Source: Erythrocercus mccallii | Lineage: Eukaryota > Chordata > Aves > Passeriformes > Dicruridae | Direction of reading: 5' to 3' | Assembly (NCBI GenBank): GCA_013397435.1 | Contig: VZRG01001067.1 | Coordinates: 1 to 64,000, forward strand | Length of the DNA stretch: 64,000 bases | Part shown: in pieces, positions 35,593 to 47,500 of the stretch | How positions within the stretch are numbered: position 1 is the first letter of the stretch | Layout: each line of letters opens with the position of its first letter | The notes under the pieces: model-generated | Database searches by the model: none | What the model was told of the DNA's origin: nothing | What the model saw: the letters and a program-made list of their open reading frames with translations, nothing else | Made by a program: the position numbers and the translations under genes

Positions 35593-38500
35593 CTGCAAAG
35601 GGAAAAGCCCAGAGTCAGCAATGCCCTCTGCAAGAGACTCCTCCGCCAGGTCCCGCTCCCCCACCGGCTCTGCTGGGAACGGGAGGCATCTCCAGCTGTC
35701 CAAGGTGGAGCAAAGGATGAGGATGAGGAAATGCCCCGCGTCCTTCAGGACAGGATGGGCGTAAGAGCTGCTGACAGCTCATCCATCCCGGGAAAAGCCA
35801 AGGGAACCCATCAGGTGCAACGGGCAGCCCACACAAAGGTTACCCCAGCAGGGCTCCGTGCTTTTGGACACCGCCCAGGGATCACAGCCCCTCCAGCATT
35901 CCAGAGCTGAAATCCTACCCTGGCCACTGCTCTGAGAGCCGTGACCATCACAGCAGCCAGGGCTGCCCCTGCACTCGCTGCCCTCTCCACCCTCTACCAC
36001 CAGGATATTTGGCTGGATCATCTGCCTGGGCAGCGTCCACAGCCCTCGGAGCAGGGGTGGGATGTGGGAGGCAGGACACCATGGGCAGCAGACTTTCCAA
36101 CACCATCCTTGACCAACTGAAATGTTACGCAGGGCTATCAGAGATCCCTCAGGTTCCACCTTCCCCCTCCACTGGAAATCAGAGGTATCCTGCTGACACA
36201 GCAGGGCATAGCTCTTGTCCGACCAGTTCTGCAGCAGCATTAAAAAGCAAAACAAAACAAGAAAACCTCACGTACCAGGCCTGTCATGAAGTTATCGACT
36301 GAAAACAACAAAGCCAACAACACAGGAAATGTGCTGGCACCATGCTGAAGTACAGCTTTACCAAAACTTAGTCCTCAAAGACCCTTCCAAAGCCACCCCA
36401 TGGAGCAGCACCTGACCCCTCAATACTCACTCTGCTGCTTCTCTCTCCAGCAGTTATTCCGAAGGTTTGCTATGTAGTCGTCCTCCACGCTCCGCTCAAC
36501 GTTCTTCAGGTTGGTGCCTGTGTATTCCTCGGCAAAGCTCTCGGACACGTAGTAGGGGACTTTCAAGTGCTCAGTGATCCTCCTGTGTGTGTGACCCACG
36601 GACCTGGGGCAGGGACAAGAGCACAACAGTGTAGGACACGTTTGAGGGGCACAGCAAAGCCCCCAGCTCCGGTGATGTGATTCCAAATGGCAGGAAACGT
36701 CCCTCACCCCTGACCAGCCACAGGCTTGGAGGGTTGGAAGGGTGCAGCATTTCTGGTGGAAACCAACCCCCAACACAAGGGAGAGAGAGAAGCTGCCAGG
36801 CCTCCAGCAAGGTGGGCAGAGCTCTGAATACAGACATAAGTCCAAGACACATTGCCCAGGGCCTAAACCCACTTAAAATAAAACGTTCCCTGGAATTTTC
36901 ATTAAATTATTAAATCTGTGATTTTCTCCATTCGCAAAATGGGACCCGCTCCGTGCCCCAGCCTGCATCAAGCAGCACAGAAAGCACCTTCCAGAAGGAA
37001 ATCTCTTCCTCCCCTGGCCCTGTGGATTTGCATTTCTGACAAAGCCCTGCTCTTGCTTCCCCTGACAGCCCAGCAAACCTAGAGATCCTCCCAAGGGTGT
37101 ATGTGTGAGCTGCAACACAGGAGCAGAGCTGGGCCCAAATGCTGGATCTGCAGGAATGGCTCCACCTGGAGATGTGCCCCAAGTTCCTCCTAATAAATAC
37201 CAGCTGCTGCTGCACTGAAAGCCAGCCTCATTCTTAAGGCAGGTATAAACATTAGCTCAGCCAGCTCACTCTCAGCCTGTTATCAGAGTTTACAGGTGGG
37301 ATCCCAAGACTCCTGCACCTTTCACCAAGGCCCAGCGCTGGGAAACTGAATGGACTGAACAGGAGCACAGAGCTCTGCTGGGATTTCTCAAGGCAGAGGT
37401 NNNNNNNNNNNNNNNNNNNNNNNNNNNNNNNNNNNNNNNNNNNNNNNNNNNNNNNNNNNNNNNNNNNNNNNNNNNNNNNNNNNNNNNNNNNNNNNNNNNN
37501 NNNNNNNNNNNNNNNNNNNNNNNNNNNNNNNNNNNNNNNNNNNNNNNNNNNNNNNNNNNNNNNNNNNNNNNNNNNNNNNNNNNNNNNNNNNNNNNNNNNN
37601 NNNNNNNNNNNNNNNNNNNNNNNNNNNNNNNNNNNNNNNNNNNNNNNNNNNNNNNNNNNNNNNNNNNNNNNNNNNNNNNNNNNNNNNNNNNNNNNNNNNN
37701 NNNNNNNNNNNNNNNNNNNNNNNNNNNNNNNNNNNNNNNNNNNNNNNNNNNNNNNNNNNNNNNNNNNNNNNNNNNNNNNNNNNNNNNNNNNNNNNNNNNN
37801 NNNNNNNNNNNNNNNNNNNNNNNNNNNNNNNNNNNNNNNNNNNNNNNNNNNNNNNNNNNNNNNNNNNNNNNNNNNNNNNNNNNNNNNNNNNNNNNNNNNN
37901 NNNNNNNNNNNNNNNNNNNNNNNNNNNNNNNNNNNNNNNNNNNNNNNNNNNNNNNNNNNNNNNNNNNNNNNNNNNNNNNNNNNNNNNNNNNNNNNNNNNN
38001 NNNNNNNNNNNNNNNNNNNNNNNNNNNNNNNNNNNNNNNNNNNNNNNNNNNNNNNNNNNNNNNNNNNNNNNNNNNNNNNNNNNNNNNNNNNNNNNNNNNN
38101 NNNNNNNNAATCAGGGCACAAGAAACCTGTCACCTGCAGTCAGACATGCAATTCAGTCAGGCCAATTCCACGAGGTGTTACTGAACAGTAACAACCAGGC
38201 CCAGAGCCAGGCAGCTCTTCCAGCAGGAAGATCCTTTTTGGAAGAGATTTACGAAGGTTAACAGTGGTTCTTTAGGACTCTGCCCTCCTCAGTGACAGCT
38301 TCACTATGGAGAGGTGGCATTTAAATCTCTGGGTTCAAAGCCTCTGTTGCCCTGCTCGCTGGGCTCAGGCACAGCCTTCCCTTCACTCCAGCAGAGGAGC
38401 TGGCAGCGAGTGATCCAGCAGCTCCTCCTGCCGGCACTGCACCACCTCATTCCAGCTCAAACTCCCTGGCTGCTCGGCAAGGCTGCGCCAGGACTGCACC

Positions 38501-41500
38501 AGCTCATTTGCCACCCTTGTCCAAATCCAGGCTTGGAAATTGGCTTGCTTGCTGCTACCTGAGCACACAGAGACAGGGACAGCACAGGGAGCAGGGAATG
38601 GGGCAGCAGAGAAATATCTGGGGCTCGGGGATGGCTTCCTCTGGCAGCTGGCAAGGCTGGAAGGAAATCCCTGCCCACTTAAATGCTGCCCTCCCTTCGG
38701 TGTCTTCTCACCCCACAAACTCTTCACCAGTATAAACCAAACTGGTGTACGTGTACAATGCTAATACCAGCTGTGGAAATCACAGCTCAACACCCTTCAC
38801 CTTCTCAGAATAACCCCTAACTGTGCCAAAACCATCCCTTCCTTTGGTCCCAAGCACCAATGTCACAGTCTTTACTCTGAATCTGAAAGCTAAGCTGGGT
38901 TTTATAGTATTTAACATCATGGCCCTCCCCTGGAATTGTTCAAGGTCAGGTTAGATGGGGCTTGGAGCAACCTGGTCTAGTGGGAGGTGTCCATGACCAT
39001 GGCAGGGGGGTGGAACAAGATCATTTTAAGGTCCTTTCCAATCCAAAGCCTTCTGGGATTCTGTAATCGATGGCAAACATTGCTACCTGTGAAAACAGGC
39101 AGGAACCCCAGGCTGCAGCCAGGTCTGCCGTCTCTAAATGCACAAAAGGAACTCGCACTGAACGTGGATTAAGCTTCTGCCAAGAATGATGCAAGCAGAC
39201 AGAAATCAAGCCTGTTTTCCCACTCTTTGTTAGCACTGCAAAGTGACTAAGAATAAGGACACATGCCATTAGTCACCAGAGGGAGCAGATGGGGGCATTT
39301 CCACAGGATCTAGAACAGAGCAGTTTCACTTTCACATCCTAAATGTCTGGCCAAAGCTACTTCATGGCAAGATGAGAGTTCAGAAACAGGGGATTTCTCT
39401 GGGAGTGTCTTTTAGTCCTTATCCTCTTCCTCTACTGCGTTGTACAAAGGCTTTCATGGAGAACATGGCTTTTGTTTTCCACACTCTACACCTCAATTTA
39501 TTCCATATGGGATTTTGGTGCTGGCTGCAACCCTCCCAAACCATTTTGTCTGCCCCTTTCCATGACAGACACAGCTGTGGGGATGGACTGCAGAAGGTCC
39601 CTGACAAGGAACTCTCTCCATCAGGGATGTGAGCACCCTCCAACTTTCCCTGCATCTTGTATCTCACACCTGTCTGAGAACCACAAAGACTTCACTGCCA
39701 GCAAGAGCAACGGGGTCAGGGGATAAAGCAAAAAAAACAACATCTAAAGCAAGCCAGGAAAGAATGGAGGCAAGATCCCTGCCCCACCACACCCCTGCAG
39801 AGCCAGCCCCTCCCCACGTGGGTAAGTTTTAGAGGAATGGGTACTAACAGCCTGTGGCTCAAACTGTAGGGTGGGCTGGAGACCATCATCTGGCTGAGAG
39901 CAGACACGATGATCAGGATGAGGATGGGCATCAGCTGGACAAACAGCCCCAGGCCACCCTGAGGGAACAGAAACACACAGTGGAGTGCCACCCATACAGC
40001 TGGACAAGGATCCCATGGCACAGCTCTCCATCCCTCCCCCCCTCCTTCCCCTGTGCTCCAACACAACCTCCTCTCTCCTGCTTTTCCCCAAATAGCTGGG
40101 GGAGCCCAGCAGCCCACAGGACAGTGTGACTCCCAAGGTCTAAACCCCCTGCCTCTCCTCTGGATGCGACAACAGGCAGAGGGGGCTGCCAGGGAGAGCC
40201 CTGGGAGGGAATTCCAAAAGCTTCATGCCCACGGTTTGTTTTTCTAGAGCAAACTAGTGAGCAGGACTGGTTTTATGGATGGCCTTCTCCCCTTTTCAGT
40301 GCTGGATGGATGAAGGTAAATTCCCCCTCCTCCTCACCTCCTGAGCTCCCTTCAGTTCCACCTTTAAGCTTGAGAAAATAAAACATTCAGGAAGTTCCTA
40401 TTTGTTCTTTTACAATAAAATTGGCTCTGCCCAGACAACAGCCACGACTCCAGCTTTCTGTTAGAGGGGTGGCACCAAGCAGGGCTGTTGCACAAGCCAG
40501 CCACAAGAACCAGCTCGCAGTGATGTGCTGGGAGAATGTGCAGCCCCCGGGATCCCAGCGTGTTCTCCACTTACGTCCCCCTGGTGCTCGCGCCTGTCCT
40601 GCCGCTGGTGGTAGGTGTATCTCATCCTGCCATTGCTGTACACGTGCACATTGCCTGAAGGAAGAAGGAAACTCTTACTCCGGAGTCACGGTGTGGAGGT
40701 GCTGCTGCTGCTGCTGCTGGCCAGGGAGGCACCACAAAAGGTGGCTGGGATCTTTGTCACCTGCTTACAGGCTGGAACAGGAGTATTGCTAAGGTGGTTT
40801 GAGTGCAGAGTGGGCACACAGTTCCTTCTGTAAGATTTTGCAGGGTTTTAAGAAAACTCAGCTTGGAAGTGACCTCAGGAGGTTCAATCTCCTGCCCAAA
40901 GCAGGGTCAGCTACAGAGAAAGAATACCTTGCACATGCCTTCTCCCTTCTGATGGAATAGATTAAAACCAGTTACAAACAATTCTGGTGGCTTTCCCACC
41001 CTGTAAACAAAGCTCTTCCATGCCTTGTTTTAAATGTCAAAGCTACAGAGCAGAGGGAGCCAGGCTGAGAGAGCAGCCCTCAATTCTCTCGGGACAGTGC
41101 GGAAAGGGAAAAAGAGACTGAGCTAAAATAGCAACATGCTGCTTTTGCAGGAGTAGCTTGGCCTCTCTGCCAGGCAGAGCATGAATGCTGCAAAAGACTT
41201 CCAGATACCTTTGAATCATTGGTGGTGGGCTGTTGGTGCTTAGATTCCAGACAGGAAAGAGCTACCAGAGTGAATTTTCTTAACTGAAACAATTTTTTTT
41301 TTTTCAAGTTGGTCTACAGAGGTCAAAAAGGCCTGTGTCTATTTCCAGTCAGATATGCCTGGAACAAATACAAAGCAGTCTTCCAAAATACCTTTCTCCT
41401 GACATGGAATCTGTGTCTTTTGAGCAAGTAAAGGAACAGATTCTTTCCTGCTCCCCAAGCCATGATCAGCACTGTGGACAGACAGGACGCAGATTTATTT

Positions 41501-44500
41501 TTCAATTTGCAAGGTCTAAATTATGCTGTAGAAATATTACTTTCCTTGTTTTAATGGGACACAGGGGAGAGAAGGAAGTGGCCACTGATCTTGGAGAACC
41601 TGTTCCAGCTGCATGGCAGAGCACAGATCAAGAACAAGGCCCAGGTGTTACCACGCTTTGCTCTGATAAGATTTAAATTCCAAAACCACCAGGCAGAAAA
41701 GCCTTCCCCAAAACAGGATTATTTGCACAACGACCCTTAAAACAAATCCCTTTTTGTTCTAGCATTCAACCCAACCTAACAGCGGCTGATGTTGCCAGCA
41801 CGCAAACAAACACCTGAGGCTGGGAAGAAGCCCAGCTCTGACGGCTGCTGAGTTCTCCAAAGATGAACAATTTAAGAAACTCGAGGTATTTAGGCCACAA
41901 ACGAAGGAGAACTCCCCCTCACCAAACCCCGCAACCCTTGCACAGCCCGACTGCGCCGTGCCAGTGCCGAAAGGACGAAGCCCCACCCAAAAACCCGAAG
42001 GTTTGAGGTGCTTACTGGAAGGAAAACCGCCCCCGAAGAACATGTTGAAGAGGTCCTCAGGGGAGATGTCGGCCTCGAAGCCGCGGTGGAAGTCGGCGTG
42101 GCTGTGCCCGTGGCGGCTGGGGTTGAGCTTCTCGTCCCCGAATTGGTCGTACTGCTTCCTCTTCTCGGGGTTGCTCAGCACCGCGTACGCGTTGCCGATG
42201 GCTGCGGGAACACGGAGAGCGAGGAGGCGGTCACAGCTCCCTCCTGCCGCCCTGCAAACTGCCTGCGCTCGCCTTTCTGGTACGAACCGAGAGCCTCAGC
42301 TACCCGCATCTTTGCAACAGGTACCTGGCACGCGTCTCGGGCAAACCCGGACAGGGGGGAACCGCGCTCAGTGAAAAATTCCTTAATTAAGTCAAATGAA
42401 GGAGTTATGAGATGACTGATAAGGATTTGGTGCATGTCCTCAGAGAAACCCTTCAGCTGTAGGCAGCTGTGCAGGGAAATAAAATTTTAGTTGGCAAATT
42501 TTGTTCAAAAGTGGCATTAAGGGGATTCAGCGTCAGACCCTAAAACTAGAACTGCAAAGAATTTAAATACGGGCTAAATCCCTGCAAGAGACTTTCAAAC
42601 TTTCCATAAAAAGCTGCTAAGGAAACATTAGCCAGAAGTTGCATCCATCAGCTATGAGTTTCAGTACTTCCAGATGCCACACGCAAAGTGCATAATTACA
42701 AGGACTGTTAACCAGTGCCTGTGAGGCTGGAACTAAACCCCTGCCAGGTCCCCGGGTCCCTCTCCTTCCAGCCTCAGGAGCTGGAGCCCTTTTCCCACAA
42801 TGTCTGCCTGCCACCCTCCTATTTCTGTACTCACCTCTCCACACATTCCAGCTTCTCACTGCCCTCTGTACCAACCCACCCCAGGCCTTCCTGCATTGCA
42901 AGGACCCAAAATACCCATGGCAGCAGCTACCTGGTGTGTAAAAGGCAGGGGCATAGGGGATGGAAAAGGGGGATAATGTGCCCTTTTGGAGGAGATCAGC
43001 TCTAAGATTCAACATTTTCCCCAAGGCTGGATGGAGGTGTACGGTTTCTTCTTGGACTGGAGATTTGGAGGGCAGAGGATGTAATGTCAATACACTCCTT
43101 CTCCTTCTTGGTTATAATTAGTGCACCCAGAGCAAACATATCTAGAGCCAGGCAGGGAAGCTGGTGGACAAGACTGACTCAGAGTGGATCAATCACACAG
43201 CTGGAAAGAACAAGGGAAGCAGTGAGAACGGAATGGTCCAGGGTTTGTTCACTGTCTGATTTTGTGCTGACAAAGCCCAAGAGATGCCTCATTCCAAAGC
43301 AGGATTTTAGCTCCAAGTAGCCAGGCTCAAGGCTTTTTCCAAGAGCAGACAGGTAGTGATGCAGATCTGCCACGAGGCAGCCTGCAGCCAGCTGGAACTG
43401 TAAACTGAGACACGGGCTCAGCACAAAACTCAGCACCCTATCAGCGGTCACTGGGAAGGCAAATGCCCAGACTTCAGCTAATACATCAACGTAAGGAAAA
43501 ATTAACTCATATCCTCCCAGCAGGGCACGTTTCTCCCTTCACCCTCTGGAACCAAACAGGTGGACTTCAGCTCAGCTCAGGGGCTGAAGGACAGGAAGCC
43601 ACGGAGGCAAGGCCTGCAGGAGATAACCTCGCAGTGAGGGATAAAGGGCACTTTGCTTAACGCTCCACTTCTGGCACGTAACTCCTGCCAAAGCCTTGGG
43701 CAAACATCATCATCCAAGATTACAGGTGAGGAAACCTGCCTTTGGCCACTGAGGGATCCAAAGAGGAGCTGTGGAGCAGCAGCTCTGCACAGACAGACGC
43801 TCTTTCACCTGCCCCCCACACCAGCACTGGCTCTCCCAAGTAGCTGGGGGTCAGTCACTATTTGCTAACACTCACCAGGGAAGCATTTAAGTCTTAAAAG
43901 GCTTGAACAAACCTTACCTCAGACTTTTACTGCTGAATTTGCGTCTGTGAGGAGCTCATCTGAATACTGTACCAGTACACTCCCACCAGGCCAGCCCCGC
44001 TCCCTGCTCCAGCAAGGGTCTCAGGCCATTTCACTCCCCAAATCAGGCTGCTTTGGGGTGGAAGGTGCCCTAAAGATCCTCTCATTCCACCCTCTGCCAA
44101 GGACAGGGATGCCTTCCAATATCCCAGTTTGCTCCAAGCCCTGTCCAACCTGGCCTAGAAAACTTCCAGGGATGGGGCAGCCACAGCTTCTCCGGGAAGC
44201 CTATGCCAGAGGCTCAGCACTCTCTTGAGTAAAGAATTTCCTTCTAAAAAGTGGCCAGAATCAGATTATTTAAGTGGCTTCCAAACCAGTGCTGTACAAC
44301 TGGCACCAAGGAGTTCTGTGTTTAGCCCAATGATAATAATCAAACTTCCACAGCCTGCAGGGGAAAATGGGATTATACGTTCCAAGCAATAGCATCTCTC
44401 TTGGAAAATTACTCCAATTTTAAGGTATCTTATTACCCAGGAAACATTCCTGCTGCATTTATAGAGAAGCTCTGAGAATTGTGCTCTTTGCAGCAGAACT

Positions 44501-47500
44501 AGAGCTGCTTCTCTGAGTTCTGGCTGGGCTCACTTGTACAGCTGCTGCTGTAGTGAGTGAATGTACAAGTGAGAAACTTCCACCTGGGATTTCTATCCAC
44601 CAATTCCATCCACAAATGGTCGGGTGCGTCCTGGAACATTTCTCCTGAGGGGTTTGTGAACCCTGCGTCTGCCTCTGGTGCTGCACAAGTTAACTGGGTT
44701 AATCCTGACAGAATTCCCTCCTGAGCAGTGAGGCAGGAGCAACACACAGGGAAGGGCTGCTGGGAGAAAGAGAAGGAAGGCTTCTCCTTGCCCAGCCAAC
44801 AGAGGTGAACCCTACCCGTGCCAACCTGTGTTGATTGTTTTTAGCTCTCACTTTGGTCGTGACACGACCAGCTCTGAAGGGAGACAACTTCACAAACAGC
44901 AGCTTCACTTCACTCTGCCTCAGTTGTGGGGATGTTTTTAAGGGTTCTCACAAGCTCAGTGAGGTTTGGGGGGGAAACCACAAATCTGGAGCTGGCTTTA
45001 CCTTTGAATGCCTCCGTGGCCCCTGGTGCATGGTTCTTGTCCGGGTGGAACTTCAGGGCCAGTTTCCTGTAGGCCTTTTTCAGATCCTCATCGGAAGCTT
45101 CTCTGTTGACTCCCAGAATTTCATAGTAATCTTTGCACTGCTTTACCCTGCCAGGGGAGAGGGGAGCAAACAAGGACACTGAGCTCCAGGAGTGAAAACC
45201 TCTTTGCCTTGAATACTTGTCAGCTCCGAGACTTTTCAGGCAGCAGAGTTGGATGGATGCTGCTCAGGGATCTCTGGATTACTCAGCCCCTGTTCCTCAG
45301 AGGGTGACCCAGTTGTTTGCACCGACTCACTCTGGCTGTGCTGGCAGGACCAGCACAGAACAAGTCAGGCCAGTGGAGGTGGAAGGGCCTCTCCTCAGAC
45401 CCACACAGGAATGTGATTGGCAAATAAACTTCACATTCATCATGTTCACGTGTCGGAGGCTGTTTGGGAAGGGCTATGGCACCTGAAGGATATTGGCCTT
45501 TTCCCCCTCACTCTCTCCTCAGCTAGTTCCCAGATTTAAACCTTCCATCAGCTGAATTCCAGAGAAGGAAGGAGGGAGCAGCCCAGAGTGTGCAGCCCAG
45601 TTCTTCCTGGGCACACTCAGCCCAGCCAAGGCTTCTGCTTCTCACGTGATGAGACAGAATGCAGCAGGCTGGGTTTTTGAAGTGGATGACATAACAAACA
45701 TTCCTGCAAGTCCCTTGGAGTGGCTCTTGCACAATTCAGGCTGTGCCCATAACCTTAAACAAAGTTTACCAAGTGACCGCACCTGCGATTCAGTCCTTCA
45801 GCTTCCAGGATGGGCAAATGGGAGAAAGGAATAAAGGGAAGCTTAAAACAGGGCTTGGAAAATGAGCAGACCCAACGCAGCTGCCTACCAGGGCTGCTGG
45901 AGCTATAAAACCTCCTGGGCATGTTCTTAACACTATTCCATATGGTTCAAAGCTGAAATCTTTAAAATACTGTGAAAAGCAGACGGGTACCATGTGATAA
46001 AGTCCCTGAGAGCTGTGCACAAACCTCTTGACTGCATCCAGCTGGTCCTGAGTGTAGCCCTTGGGGGTCTCCCCCCCAGCCTCTCCGTTGGCAGAGGGGA
46101 AGTCTCCGCTCATTTTCCTGAACTGAGGGGTCGTGGATTCCCTGGACTGGGATTGGCCATTGGCCGACTGCTCGTTCTTGTGGAGTGACTCAAGCAGAAC
46201 TGAAAGGAGAGAAACAAAAACATAGAGAAGAAAGCACCAAGCTCAAGCTGCCCTTCCAGCTCTCCCATGAAGAGACTCCTCTTCATCTCTGCCACCTTCC
46301 CAAGACCCCCTCATCCTCCCTCAGGAAGACCTTTGCCTTTCCTCCCATGTAATCTTTCATCTCCTGTTGCTTCTCACCCAGGTTTGAGGGCTACTCCTGA
46401 AGATATTCTGCTTCTCCCAACACACACAACCTCCATAAAACCCCAGGACCATCCAGACAGACAGTCCAGGAGCCACAGCAGATCAGCAAAGCAGCGGATC
46501 CCTGTCCTTTTTTCCCCTTCCATCTCTCCTTGACAGCAGAGTGTGTCCAAATTTGTCCTCTAGCACATTATTAAGTGTATCATTCTTCTTTTTCTCCTGC
46601 CTTTGAGAGCCTATAGTGCTGGGGAAGTGATGTGACGATGCCATACCTTTAGGGAGCTTAGAGAATAATTCTGTGGGCTGCCAATCCCACGGGGACCCTC
46701 CCCTTTTGGGGACAGAGCTGCAGCACTGCTGGCTGCCAGCTCATCTCATCACACCAGCGCTTTGTTCTCCTGTCGCTACCTACGGATTGGGAGCAGCTGT
46801 GAAAACCATCTTCCCTCTCAGCATTGGGGTGTATAAATTCCCCTTCCCTTTTCCTCCTTGCAAGGCTCAGGCACTGTCTTCCATCCTCTCCAGCCTAGAG
46901 GGGACAAACACCCAGGCCTGGCCTAACCACCCAGGTGAGACTCCAAGCATCTTTCCACCATGCATTTCCCTGGCAGCTGCACAGCACCATCTTTTAAAAC
47001 TGCTTTTCAAACCAAACTGATTTCTTCACTCCCATTAAAAAGAACGGGCACACATGTTACAGTGAAACCCAGCCAAGGATATTTACACAGGATATTTACA
47101 AGTATCCTGAGCTTGCAGTCCTTTATCCAGACCCTAGAACTGGGAAGGACGTTCCACCTCCTCCCACGGATTGCACACTACTGACCTTGCACTATGGGGC
47201 TATCACCTTCTTTAGGCAAATGCAAACAACACTTGCAGGTCAAAAGATGAGCCAAGATATCTTATCTGGCCCCAGTGCTTGGAGGGGGCAGAAAAATCCA
47301 CTCGGTAATCCAAAAGCCAACACAAGATGAGGGATGAAAAGGACAGTGGGCTAAGGAACAGTAACTGACTGGATGAGCTTTTGGGCTTGGGGGCTTCACC
47401 AATTTAAAAATACTTTATTGTAGAAAAATAAATTCTTCCCTCCCTTATATTCCCAATGCTTCAGTGTTCACTGAATTATAGTCTTCAGTTTTGCTCCTTC

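Noticed and set aside
37252..38133. 293-codon ORF containing a long X run
   Set aside because: It is open only because of the assembly gap.
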